A DNA stretch of 64,000 nucleotides, taken from NCBI GenBank assembly GCA_031002005.1, contig JARYHS010006964.1, forward strand, positions 4,154,001 to 4,218,000. The letters are read 5' to 3'. Position 1 is the stretch's first letter. Each line of letters begins with the position of its first letter. Shown one piece after another: positions 45,760-57,990 of this stretch. The notes below the pieces were generated by a model. It was not told the origin of the DNA and did no database searches. It worked only from the letters and a program-made list of their open reading frames with translations. The position numbers and the translations under genes are program-made. This DNA is from Vandiemenella viatica (taxonomy: Eukaryota > Arthropoda > Insecta > Orthoptera > Morabidae).

Positions 45760-46062
45760 TGCTACACCCTTAATATCATAATTATAAAGCTTAGGCAGGA
45801 GGATTTTATGATCTACAATATCAAAAACTTTAGACAAATTTAGAAATATGCGTTTCTTTCTCTTTTTTTAGCAATTATTTTTAAAAATACTGTTAATGCA
45901 AGCATAAATAGCTGTCGGGGTTGATTTCCCTGTACTAAAACCATATTGTGAATCAGGTATTTTATTATTTTTGTCAATGAAGCTTATTAACTTTTTATAC
46001 ACAATCTTCTCTAGTATTTTTGAGACCCCACATGGGATAGTAATGTTTATCTGTTTCTCCAT
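45760..46062 (-). pseudogene. LINE RT fragment
   Basis: GVSKILEKIVYKKLISFIDK, SQYGFSTGKSTPTAIYAC, then in the next frame LSKVFDIVDHKILLPKLYNY, the block A region with its catalytic-position Asp shifted or lost. A stop separates the two pieces. Clearly inactive. Confidence 0.7.
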
Positions 46063-46846
46063 TCTTATATATTGGAATAACTTTTGCTAGCATTAGTATT
46101 TCTGTGAATCTACCATATAGTAATGAACTACTACATGAAAATGTTAGTGGTCAAATTATGTATCTAACACATTTCCTTAGGAGTGTGTCACGAACACCAC
46201 CAATTCCTACACATGTTTTTTCATTAGTTCTTTTATTTCATAGGCAATTGTTTCCTCACAGACACTATCAACAAAAACGTCTTAATATTTCTGCTCTATT
46301 ATTAGAAAATACTTTTGTTAATAGCTCTTCAGGAATACCTGTAAAATATTTATTGAAGAAGCCTATTACTCTATCTGGGTTACAAATTATATGGTAATTA
46401 ATTTTTAAAGATGTAGTTTGATGAGATATTTTTTTAGTTTTACCAGTTTTCTTTCTTGCTGCATCCCATGTCGCTTTGCTTTTGTTAGAGAAATTATAAA
46501 CAAAACAAAGTTTTTTGGCTTGCTTTATACTCTGTATAATTAATTCCAGTATTTTTTTTTTTTTTAATAGTAGTCCTCAAACTGAGAAGGATTATGGTTC
46601 TGTTTATAAACTTTGTAGAGAAGAATTTTTTAACATGATTTTTTTTATTTTTCTGTTATTCAGATATTATGAGATGCTCCATTTTTGAAATATTTTTACT
46701 TTTAGAGAAAATATATCAAAATAATTTTTTTATAAACATAATGAATATCTCATTTAAGTCGTCAAATTTAAAAATACCTAACCATGTTTCCTTACTTAAT
46801 AAGCAACTGTAATTTGCAATGCTTTCTTCACCAAACCATCTGGATC

Positions 46847-47242
46847 TTACCTCTTTGTGGCACTGTACATGTTATTTTCCTTTACATCTATGGGCAACAG
46901 TTGTGCCAAATGATCATTGAAACTTGAACTATATGCTTGGATTGAGAGACTTTGTTTGTCTTTATTTAGGAAAACTTGGTCATGGATTGTCTTACTGAAT
47001 CCAATTACCTTTGTTAAGTTATTTATTGAATGATGTAAACGGTATGAATTGGGGAGCAGTGTTTTGTTTCTTGTCAGATATTCCACAGTGAAATCTACAC
47101 ATACTACTAACTCAAAATTTTGTTTACCAATTTTGCTGAAGAGTGATTCTAATTTTTTCATTAATAATACAAAATTTGTGTTAGGAGATCTGTACACAAA
47201 AACTATTATCTTCTTAAATTTAGGAAGTTTAACTACTGCCAA
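46847..47242 (-). pseudogene. LINE endonuclease fragment with damaged active site
   Basis: The frame has VFVYRSPNTNF, then VVCVDFTVEYL where intact relatives have GDFN, and SSFNDHLAQLLP where they have SDH. Both changes hit catalytic motifs. About 131 residues long and ends at a stop. Confidence 0.7.
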
Positions 47243-47250
47243 TTAAATGT

Positions 47251-48689
47251 TTTTTCTTAAATCAATTGACTATTATGCAATAAAGATTTGTATTTAATAT
47301 TGTTCTCAAGAATAATGCATACTCTCACTTTTCCATTATGAGACCTGCAGTAATTTTAAGCCAATATATAATTGGGAATCTTGACTCATTGCCTTTGGCC
47401 AGTCTTAAGCAAATGATTTGTTATACATAAAACTGAATTATTATTATTATTTTTATTGATATTAAAAGCAGCAACCACTCTCAGATTTTTGTTATTATAT
47501 TTATTAACCACTACCGGTTTCAAAAAAAATGTTTATCATCAGATGGTTTGCATTTATATTTATAATGTATTCAAATATGCAGCTGCAAAATGCAAGTGTA
47601 CGTCCTATAACAACAGAAAGTAGCATTTATTGGATGAGGTTTGGTTTGAATGGGGATCTTAATTTTCATAGTAAATCTAGTTTACTTTTATTATGTGTTG
47701 TTTCTTCATTTTCTTCCATCAAGGTGCTGGCACACTAGAAATTTTCTCAAGAGATTTTTCTAGACATAGGAGGGCATTGATCAGACCAAATCTCTATATT
47801 GCTTAGTTTTTTTTTTTTAGTCTTAACAGCATTTTCATTGTTATTACACTCTGTTGTACTATAAACCAATCTATCACTTTTCTAAATAAATTTCAAAGTT
47901 CTACTTCTTTGACAACAGAGCGCATTTTTACCCCAAGCATTGAAATATTGGCAACGCCTTGTAAACATTTCTCTATTGGCACAGTATGTATTAATTGTTT
48001 TTATGTTATTGAAGCTGTTGCAAAGAAAGGTTAAGTTATTGTTTATATCCCTAACTTATCATATACACCATGAGGTTAGATTATGCTCATACTTTTTTTG
48101 GAAGAGTGATCAGTAGTACATTGGTGGTAGTGAATGTTTCAAGACACGCATTTATAACTCAGAACACATTCTGTGGCTTACCTCCTCTGTATTGTTGCTT
48201 CCACTCATTATTAAAACATAATAATTATCCTTAAATAAAGACCACTTTTAGCCTAAAAGCTTTATTAGTTCACTAACATTTCGGTTCAGCATTATACTGG
48301 CAGCAGTATAAAGAGATAATATTTCACTGTTCATCCTTTCAGCTAGGCCACGACCATGACTACCTGCCGGGATGAGACTTTCACAGTTTTACTTTATTGT
48401 TCTTGGAGTGGTCTTTTTTCGCTACAATGATTTGCCACACAGATTTTGTGTGGAAACATTGCAAGCAGTAGGTTGTTGTCACTGTGTATTTATTCATCAC
48501 GTGTCATCTGCTTTTTATGTGACGCTGTTGTAAGTTCTGTTACTGCTCTACAATATTACTGCTTCCACTAGCACCTTCAGAAGGCTGATTTCCTGCTTTA
48601 AATTATAGTTTATTATATTGTTAAATATTTGCCAATATCTTTTACTTTAAGAATGTTTTACCAAGTGCAGTGGGTGAACAGTTAACGTT
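47251..48689. other. Unannotated stretch
   Basis: AT-rich, no credible frame. The start may contain the decayed 5' part of the minus-strand LINE. Confidence 0.35.
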
Positions 48690-49050
48690 AAGGCTTCATA
48701 TGAGTATGAATAGCTTTCCGGGCATCCATAATCGGGTTTCCCATGGTTTCCCTGAATCACTCCAGCCGAATGCTGGTCAGTAGCTCAGCTATCAGAGGGC
48801 TACCAAACCTCACAATCACAAGACTTGGTAGAGCTAAAAAAAAAAGGGGTCACCCATATGGCATGAGGACCCAATATTTTTTTTTTTTTTGCACAGGGTT
48901 ATTGTTAACTTAGAAATAATACTGATGCTTGGATACCTCCTTCAAAAAGGCCATGACCAAATTCCTTTCCTTTTCTTGCCACTTGCCACATTCCTTTCCT
49001 GCCTCTAATGACCTCTAAGTTGATGAGGTGTAAAGACATGAGCAAAAAAG
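48690..49050 (-). mobile_element. SINE-like repeat with a nested insertion
   Basis: Reversed, it matches the repeat at 45541: 'ggtcattagaggcagg', then 'ttgaaggaggtatcc', then (after an interruption) 'ctggagtgattcagggaaac' and 'ggatgcccgg'. Between 48775 and 48924 about 150 bases are inserted and flanked by ATGCT on both sides (48770-48774, 48925-48929). Without the insert the sequence aligns smoothly with the 45541 copy. Confidence 0.6.
48775..48924 (+). mobile_element. Short nested insertion, possibly tRNA-derived SINE
   Basis: The insert begins with 'ggtcagtagctcagctatc', which includes TAGCTCAG, a tRNA A-box-like string. It contains A-rich and T-rich runs and has a 5-bp ATGCT repeat at both sides. 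No B box was found. Confidence 0.4.
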
Positions 49051-51160
49051 AAAAAAAACAAGGTGTTCTTATGATTTCAAGAAATTTTGAGTAATTTTTA
49101 GTAATGTTGTATGATCCATATTTTCATAATTATTGCTCAAGAAACTACTCACGCCTTTTTCATACTTTTCTGTAATATTATATTGATTCTATAGACTGCC
49201 GATTATAGCAACTGGCCACTTGAAACAGTGCTAAGGTGAAATCTATGCCATTTGTTACTATTATGTGCTCTAAATGTTTATGTATGTTTTCCGTGTGTTT
49301 CGATGAAATAAAAGTCAAATTAAATGATTATTGATGGTATCATTACTTGAGACGATACCCATCTTTGTGAATATTCAAGAAATTAGGAAACACACTTTGG
49401 TGGAAGTTTAAACCATTTGGCAACTGGGAGAAACTGGAGAAATTTATAAATCTATACAGAGAACTGAATTCCGAGTTGTTTTACGATATGTTATTATCAA
49501 CTGTAAAGGACATGTCCAGTACATGTTGCTCATATGAGATCTATGAAAGCCAAGTTTTGTAATAAATTTTCAATGATCATCAGAAACGGATAAGGAAAAA
49601 TTCCAAATTCATATATCAGCTAGAGAACATACTGAAAGTTATATTAGTAAACTAAGCCCTTGCACAAGTGTTTTATAGTTACACAAGGTATCGAATTTCC
49701 CCATTTATTAATAGACTTTTCTTTAAATAATATATGGCTAAACAATGAGGTTAGAAACAGGAGGGAATTGGGGCAAGAAACAATAAGTAATTCACCAATA
49801 ATATTGAGAAGAAACAATTCCAGCATTTTGGAAACAAAAATGAGGATCGCTAAAGTGAGTAGCCCCTGAACCTCCTAAATGCATGGTGTCAGCTCAGACA
49901 ATAGGCTCAGTGATCAACCACAATAAGTACTTTATGCTAAGTGCTCGTAGCCTAATGCTTCACCAAGAACTGAAATGAACTGCCATAACACCACAGGACC
50001 TCAGCTGCATTGCACGTCTCTCTTGTCAAAACACTTTTGACATTTAAGATATACTCAATCACACACAATTGTTCAAGTGACATGTGTACCATATGCGCAG
50101 ATTGAAAAATGTGAATTGCACGTAAGAAATAACTTCTTCTTTGCTAATATGAATATATTATTTATTCAAAACATGGCATTTAAAATACATCTAAAATATA
50201 GTTCAAAGATTACAAAAGCATTTTTACAACAAATAATTTCTGATAGGCACAGACAACATTTCTTATATTATTCAACACAACCAAAAACTGACAGATGATT
50301 CCCAAAGATTAAGAGCTATGACATTTTTATCAAATATTCTACAGCAACAAACAAAAATTAATAAAGTTACTAACTAAAAATTACATAAAATATAACATAC
50401 TTCAAAATGAAAACCACAAACAATTCCAAAATTGGTTATAAAAGGAATAGCAGAAATATTAATTTCTCTATCTATTAGGAATTAAAAGATATCACCAGCC
50501 ATACAGTAACAAAAGGCCCAACACTTAGCAATCATGCCACTCATATCAACAGTTACATATTTCGTTGTTATGCTAATGATACAGGCATAATGGGGTAAAA
50601 TATATTTAAGTAGTTAAAATATGAACAAGTAAGAAGAATGAAGTTGCTAATCTTTGGATATGTGTCAAAAATCAAAAGTGGAACATACTGATCATAGCCA
50701 AATATTATTTGTTTGTGCAAAATTTCACAGAAACTTGGATACTTCATATATTGATATACGTCTTATTAGACATATTACAGAAAGAAGTTTTGTGAGAAAA
50801 TGTGAACCAATTATTGTTAAACACAAATACAAAAATATTAAGTAATTAAATCCACTGAATTATTGTATACATGAATATTGATGAAATAAAAACATTCAAC
50901 ACATAAATTACTATTCTCTATAAAACTTCCAAACAAATGTTCCAAAGCCTTGATGGATTCTCTGATGCACCAAATGTTACTAAAAATTTTATAGTGAAAT
51001 TGCTGTACACTTAAATACGTTCTTTATTGTTCATAAGACAATGAAAAACTGTAAATAATTTTATAAAAATTTCACAAGTGCTGGGCTACTAATGTATATA
51101 TAATAGAGGTTACCAGATACATATTTCCAATTTTTTATAATATGTGGCATTTGATTTTAT
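49051..51160. other. Unannotated stretch
   Basis: Frames at 49660-49869 and 50077-50298 show no known motif. AT-rich; nothing recognised. Confidence 0.35.
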
Positions 51161-51168
51161 TTATTTAA

Positions 51169-51183
51169 TATATATATATATAT
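51169..51183. repeat. (TA)n microsatellite
   Basis: A short run of TA units. Confidence 0.8.
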
Positions 51184-51299
51184 ACACATATATAGTACCT
51201 GGGTGACCGATCTCCGCTCGGCATATTTCAGTTTCTTTTCAATATCCAAGATTTCGAGTAAATTTTGATTAAAGTAAAGGGCTTGAAGGCTTCCTAGGA

Positions 51300-52680
51300 G
51301 TTTTGAGGTGCACAGTTAACCAAAGAGAAGCTTAACTAACATTAGTAGGCTTACTGGTACCTAAACCTTCTACGTAATGAGCTTAGAGCCATTTCCGAGA
51401 AACCAAATACAAAAATTGCTCCTTTTTTTTTATCCTGTTAAAAACTTGAAAAGCAAAACATTATCTACATATGAAATTTCATCCAAATCGTTAGATCCAT
51501 TTGCGAGACCACCTCATAAACTGCTTTTAAAGAAAAATGCTATTATTATGTTAAATAGAAACCTTAATGCCAGTCAGGGATTTATTAATGGTGCGAGATT
51601 TGTGGTAATTCAGGCGATTCTACGATAACCCTTGATGATGGATTCTTAAGTAACTAGACGAGAAAAATTGAAAATAAAAAAAAAAATAAAAAAAATTATA
51701 TATAACTCAGTTCTCGAGATGTAATTCAAAATTGATGTGGTTGGTTGAAATGCGACCTGGACCAGAAGGAAAATTTCGCCATAGCCAAGTTTCATGATGA
51801 ATTCGTATGAAACTCATCGAGACAATTTGAAAATAAAGAATTTATTTTTCCGATATCTCAAGTGAAGAGGTTAGGATTAGATCCGGCCTGGGCCAGAAAA
51901 AAAATCCACCAAAACCACTGTCTATATGGTGGAAATGTACTTCCAATGTTTTATTTTGTTCCTAATGGTTTTTGCTAGGTGGAAATACAGCCTGGACCAG
52001 AAGAATCATCACCAAAAGCACAAGAAACTAGGCCTTTAACTGATTTTTGACATGCTATATCTCGAAACTAAGCGAGATATCAAGAACATTTATTATTTAT
52101 TTTCAATATGTTTCGTCGAGTTCTAAAAAATTCATCATCAGATTGTGACGTCACGGAAATGATAGAACATCATCAGTGTTTAATTCATTCACTCTGATAA
52201 AACTATGCTCATACCTCGCGTGGTAGTATTTAATGACAAACTAACAATCACATTTTACGGTCAAAACGTAAACGATGATTACTTTATAACTGGTATCGCT
52301 AATATTATTTTCAAAGGAGTTTCTGTAAAGTATCACATTTTCATTTTTAATGTTTTACAATTAAAACTGCATTCTAATATTTCCACGGGTCAGCCAGTAT
52401 ACAAGAACTGTTCGTTTAAATATTCTTTGAAATCAAAGAGAAGCTTTTGTAGGCTTTCTGGTACCTGAATTGTCTATGAGATGGCACTAGTGCCATTTTC
52501 GAGATACCGAGAGAAAAACTTGTTCGTATTTTTTAAACGCGCTTTTTTGTAGTGAATACAACTATTTAGGTAATATTAAAAGTCAAAACATTATCTAAAT
52601 ATCAAATTTAATCCATATCGTCATAGCCATTTCCGAGATCCAAAATATATACAAGAATTGCTCATTTAAAGATATATTAT
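51300..52680. repeat. Unidentified diverged repeat blocks
   Basis: Two blocks about 1.1 kb apart (about 51327-51520 and 52439-52680) share, in the same order, 'agaagctt', 'taggctt.ctggtacct', 'gccattt.cgaga', and 'aaaacattatct.a.atat.aaattt.atcca'. Between them (51740-52000) three units contain 'gaaat.c..cctggaccagaa'. Related phrases occur near 19322, 57180 and 57728. No protein is encoded. Confidence 0.6.
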
Positions 52681-52739
52681 TGTTGAGAAGGTTATTCAAT
52701 AAATTGGATAATTTTATGCCTTTTATGTAAAGAAGAGAC

Positions 52740-53720
52740 CTAATTATCACATACGTAAGACATTTTACCAGTCTTCATGCATTATGTGTTGTCAATCTCA
52801 CACAGTTTATAGAAGATGGATGCAATGCTTGTAAGATGACAGGAGTGGTATTTGTTGATTTGTCATCAGTGTATCACATTATCAACCATCAACTACTACT
52901 AGACAAGTTCTCTAACCTGACCAGGAATTTCAGTCAGTAAATTTACTGCTACTCTTCTAAAGATACACAGATTCTTTGTTGACTTCCTAAGACAGCACAG
53001 CCATTGGGGGTTACAGAAGAATGGTCTACCCTTAAAGAAATGTGCCAGCCCCAATTCTGTTTAACACATATAACGATGATAAGCCTGTACCACCCTACAG
53101 CAGGGGGTTCCCTTATGGTGATGATCTTGCTCTGGGCATACAGAGCCAAAAGAGAGGAGCATCGGGGTACTATAGCACAAACCAGCTTAAAGCAAATCAT
53201 TTGAAAACAAGAGGATGAGCTTTTCACTTAAGGAATAGAGAAGCCAAATGAAATATGGTCTGAGGTTGAACTAGAATTTTGCAACACTAACATATCTAGG
53301 AGTAACCCTTGACAGATACTTCACATTCAGGAACTGCTACATGAATTACAAGCTGAAAGTTTTCATTAGGAATAATCTGGTTCACATTAGGATAGCCAAC
53401 CTGAAACAATCTGATCTCCAGCCTTAGCACTGCGTTATTCAGCAGCAGAGTATGCCTGTCTTGTATGGTATACCTCAACCAGTACGAAACAGGTGGACAT
53501 AGCTATCAATAACACCTGCAGAATCATAACAGGCTGTTTAAAATACACTCCAGTTAAATACCTCCGCCACCTCGCAGGAAAAGCACCATGTTCAGTTCAA
53601 AGACAAATAGCAGCAAACAAGAAATATAGTGTACCATGAAAGAACTTGTCCAATACAGAAGCATTTACTGCACAGACTGTAATCCCAGAAAATATGTTAT
53701 TGTGTAACTATGAATGTTTC
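52740..53720 (+). pseudogene. LINE reverse transcriptase remnant
   Basis: Plus-strand blocks in order are GVVFVDLSSVYHIINHQLLL at about 52840 (block A, catalytic Asp kept), a decayed middle with stops where the YADD box should be, and then ALRYSAAEYACLVWYTS, CRIITGCLKYTPVKYL and LAGKAPCSVQR in the last third, typical LINE C-terminal motifs. The chain of stops and frame changes shows it is long dead. Confidence 0.7.
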
Positions 53721-53755
53721 TGACTCAAAATAAATAAATCAAATGTGTTGTAAGT

Positions 53756-53761
53756 TTATTT
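53756..53761 (-). terminator. Candidate polyadenylation signal
   Basis: AATAAA on the minus strand, about 195 bases after the zinc-finger stop. A second AATAAA lies at 53823-53828. Either could serve the gene. Confidence 0.4.
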
Positions 53762-53954
53762 GGGAACATTAGCAACTATGCACATACTTCAAACTCATAA
53801 GGCCACTCACATTCATAAATTCTTTATTGTTACAATTACACTACAGTTTTTAGTCTTATTTTTACAAATAATAACAGCATATGAATATTTAATGATACAG
53901 ATTGTTTTACATCCTACTCTGCAACTAAACTATTTCTTCACAAACACAAAGCTG

Positions 53955-55166
53955 CTAATCTGTATGTGTTCTTTTATGTATCGTTAAGTTAGAAGGATAC
54001 TTAAATGATTTTCCACAAACTTTACAAGCATAAGAGCGCTCACCTGTGTGAACTCTTTTATGTGTTACAAGGCCACAAGAGTGTCTAAACGATTTTCCAC
54101 ATATTTCACAAGTAAAAGGTCGTTGACTTGTGTGTATACTTTTATGTTTTTTAAGATCGCTAGATCGTGCAAAAGATTTTTCACAAATTACACAAGAATA
54201 AGGCCTCTCACCCGTATGAACCCTCTTATGTGTTATTAAACTACTAGACTCTTTAAATGATTTTCCACAAACTTGACAGGCATAAGGTCGCTCACCTGTA
54301 TGAATTCTTTTGTGTATTATAAAGCCACTACACGTTTTAAACAATTTCCCACAATTTTCACAAGCATAAGACCACTCAGCTGTATGAACTTTTTTATGTT
54401 TTGTAAGGCAACCTGACTGTTTAAATGATTTACCACAAACCCCACACACATACGTCCGCTCAGGCAAATGGATTTTTTGGTGTGATGTAAGGTTAACATA
54501 TTCTATAAACGATTTTCCACAAACTTCACAGGTATAAGACCTCTCACCTGTATGAGTTCTCTTATGTATTTTAAGGCTCCAGAGGTCTGTAAGCGATTTT
54601 TCACAAATTTCGCAAACATAAGGACGCTCTCCTCTATGAATTCTTTTTTGTCTAGTAAGGAAACTAGACAGTGCAAAAAGTTTTCCACATACTTCACAAG
54701 AAAAAACCGGTCACCTGTATGAATTCTTTTGTTATGACTTGTTAACTGAGAAGAACTTTTAAAGGATTTTCCACAGACGTCACAAACGTAAGGCCGCTCA
54801 TTTGTATGAATTTTTTTATGTATTCTAAGGTTACTAGACTGTTTAAATGCTTTTCCACATACTTTACAAGCATAAGGCTTCTCTCCTGTATGAATTATTT
54901 TATGTTTTCTAAGGTAACTAGACTGTTTAAATGATTTTCCACAAACTTCACACTCATAAGACCGCTGACCTTTATGAATACTTTTATGTGCCATAAGGTC
55001 ACCAGAGTGTACAAACATTATCCCGCAAACTTTACAAGTGTAATATTGCTTACTTGTATTAATTCTTTCATGCAATATAAGAGGACTTGAGTCCGTTATA
55101 AACTTTCCACAAATTTCAGAAGTGTAACCCTGCTGCTGATCATGTACGGGAATGGCATGGCGACAC
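53955..55166 (-). CDS. C2H2 zinc-finger gene, terminal exon with 13 fingers (one frameshift)
   Basis: The exon follows an acceptor (tttgtttgcag, ending at 55167) and runs to a TAG at 53955-53957. It starts with IPVHDQQQ and a degenerate first finger (SEICGK), which align with IPAHDLQQ and MCGEPF in the exon at 20014; the exon phase is also the same. Thirteen C2H2 fingers follow with TGERPY-like linkers. The frame is broken once: finger 5 begins right after a run of six T at about 54703-54708, where one base appears missing. Frames before and after are clean over about 1 kb. Finger 5 also has Gln in place of its first His. Earlier exons should lie to the right but are not found. Likely a nuclear DNA-binding protein. 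Confidence 0.8.
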
Positions 55167-55384
55167 CTGCAAACAAAGTAATGGTAGAAAATATAGAGTA
55201 ATCAATTATATTGCCTCTACAAGTATGAATTTATAAGTCCTGGAATAAATGAGTTAATTTTTTTATGATTTACTATTAATAAGTGTTAAATCTTTTTAAA
55301 ATAAATTCAAAGTATATGTAACAAAAAATTGGTACCTGCAGCTACAAATGTAACATAACGTAACTTAGTCCACAACCCAAAGGA
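55167..55384. other. Intron sequence upstream of zinc-finger exon
   Basis: AT-rich, with the acceptor at 55167-55177. Nothing else recognised. Confidence 0.5.
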
Positions 55385-55602
55385 GTCATACTAAGCCATC
55401 ATGTCAGGGGTTGGACGGCCAGTTCCTTTCCTCTGGGACCTACAGTTTAATGTGAAATCTGAGCCTCAGAATGATCTGACATAGCTCATACTATCAGACA
55501 GAACTCCAAAAAATTCCTTCACCCATCAGGATTTGAACCCGGGACTAGAGCAGCGAAATTTTTTAAAGCAAGCATCTTAACCACTGAGCTACCAGGCTGC
55601 TC
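55385..55602 (-). mobile_element. tRNA-derived SINE
   Basis: Read on the minus strand it begins with GGAGCAGCCTGGTAGCTCAG, containing an A-box-like TAGCTCAGTGGTTAAG, and has a B box GGTTCAAATCC at about 55530-55540. This is the internal promoter layout of a tRNA gene for RNA polymerase III. It continues with an unrelated body of about 140 bases, so it is a SINE and not a tRNA gene. No clear target duplication was identified. Confidence 0.75.
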
Positions 55603-57905
55603 CCCTGCAATACAGAAGGGTCAGCTTATTTATTACTTTATAGTTTCATTGTATTTGCTGCTAGATTTTCATTTGATTTTTCTTAGATAAAACAATTTAG
55701 ATAATTTTGGGATGGTTTAATAATGTATACAAAAAATATTTGATTATTAATATCTGACACACAAAAGGAGTTTTAAATTTGTTGCATATTATAGACTAAA
55801 TATGCTATAGCACACATTCTTGTATTATCTTATCTTTTTAACAGTTTCATATATAATAGTTATAATTATTCCATTTAAACAACCTATCTTTAATTAATAT
55901 ATATTGGCAGTGCCATTTGTACACCAGTACGAATTTACTTCTCCAATAACAAAAATAATTATACAATCAATCTAGATCTACTGTGTGTTATATTTGCCAT
56001 CAAATTCAGTAATCTATATATTGTCAATTACACAATAAAATAGAGCATATTTTAAAAATTTGTATTTTCATCTCTGAATGGTAAAGTATCAATCAATTTA
56101 CTGAATGGGTTCACAACACACTCACAGAATTGGATCATTTGTATTCCAATGAGCTAGTTTATTTTCATGTTGTGTTTTGATTATCAGATTGTATTAATCT
56201 ACATATCTATAAATGATAAAATGAAAAAGTTTGGATGTACTTCTGGAATCAATCACGCCTTAATAACTCAACGTATTTAAATGAAATTTGGCATGAAGTC
56301 AGTTAATTGTGTGCGAAGTGACATCCCACAAAAACACATAGTTCTTTTCATCAATATTTATTCCCAAACAACAAAGTTTCCTACTTCGTAGACAGCCATG
56401 CCACATTTGCTCTTTGCTTTTTATGTAAATCGCAAACACTACTTTTCAGAAATAAAAGCAAAACCTTCTTACATATACAAGATTGTATATACAAACCGAC
56501 GCACATGACAACCAATAGTTTGGAAGTAGGAATTATAAACCTATACTTAACCTTAAATTAAAGAAAAGGTGAGGTGCTGTTGTTAAGTTCGCAAAAAAAA
56601 AATGTTTTCATTTGCGTACATAAAATAGTATGACATAATTTCGTTTGTAATATATGCGTCATAATAAATGTGAAAAATCAAAGCTTGGAAAAAAAACCAA
56701 CGTAAAATGATACGAGTATACCAGCACGAAAGTCGGTTCACTAAAAGTGCAAAATGGTCATTCCCAAAATGTCGTATTTATAAAAATATAAAGGATTCCA
56801 TTCTATCTTGTGTTTTTTTTATTTCCTGTTTCTTTTTTGTTACTATACATTCTGTATTTCAAATTATTTTTGCTAAAATTTAAAACATAACTAACCCTTT
56901 TTATTTTTTGTTCAAAATTTTTTTACAAATAGTAGAGACTATGATTCACGAAACAGTGATTTTTACTTACTGTTCAATATTCTGCAAATATATATAGAAT
57001 TCTACACTTATAACGAATGTGTTCAATGGGCTAATGTAGATACTTATTTTTTCATGAAACAACACCGGAAGTCGTTTACAATAGAATACACCTCATTTAC
57101 ATGGAGCTAATGAAAGCTGCTTATTGATTACTAATAATAACTAAATTCCATCTGCCTTATGCTGTAACAAAAAAATTCTGGTCCAGGCAGCATTTCAACC
57201 AAACCATTATTTCTGCTAATATTGCCACTACAAAATCAAAAAATACGAACACATCTCAACATATTAAATACACTTGAACTACATTTCGAGTGGTAACAGA
57301 ATTTTCTATCAATATTCCTAATTAGTATAGCGTAATTTACCATCACAATTAATTTAATTATACATCTTAATAAATCACGAGCAATAAAATTCACTTTATC
57401 GCAATATAAACGATTGTAGAGAATTATAGACTTTCCGTTGTACACTGTAAGTTACAAGCATTTTAGTATAAATTTTTTAATTACGTTACTTCAGGAAGCT
57501 GACGGCATAGTTCATGTGGCTGAATGTAGTTTCAGATGTATTAAGTATTTAGTTTACTGCGTTTTATGAGCGACACATTGCCAGCGTCATTATTCGGGTT
57601 CATTTAGTATCGCTATCTGAAATAATAAGTTTATTTTGCTATTCATGATGTTACTAACATACAATATAGTGAATGTATTAATGTGCGAGTGATAGAAGCT
57701 TTGATTTTCCAGCGGTAATTTTAAAATCCAGCCTGGGCCAGAATGAGATCTGAAACATTATTAGTTATTTAAGCTTCTTTCATGAGCGCCATTTTAGTGA
57801 CATCATGTATCGCTTTGTACCAATATTGTATGAAAAGATCTATAGTAAGCTGGGACGATATAGCAGAACAACGCGGCATTGTCCGAAGAAAATTTGAGAA
57901 ATTTA
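55603..57905. other. Unannotated AT-rich stretch
   Basis: No coding frame. 'ctggtccaggcagcatttca' at about 57179 and 'cagcctgggccagaa' at about 57729 match the repeated phrase at 51740-52000. Confidence 0.4.
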
Positions 57906-57990
57906 TAAATGTTGTTCTTGTTGTTGTTGTCGACGATGGGGTCATTAGCGCCCTAACAAAAACCAAGCGTGACAACGTGACAAAATTGCT

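Larger units (their letters stand above)
45741..47250 (-). mobile_element. CR1-like LINE copy on the opposite strand
   Basis: The minus strand carries EEP endonuclease pieces at 46847-47242 and RT pieces at 45760-46062. The middle (46110-46840) is heavily decayed, with no usable frame. Its 3' end meets the SINE-like repeat at 45740. Confidence 0.65.

Noticed and set aside
55480..55602. A functional tRNA gene
   Set aside because: A and B box strings are present, but the sequence does not close into a full cloverleaf by eye and continues as a repeat body. A SINE fits better.
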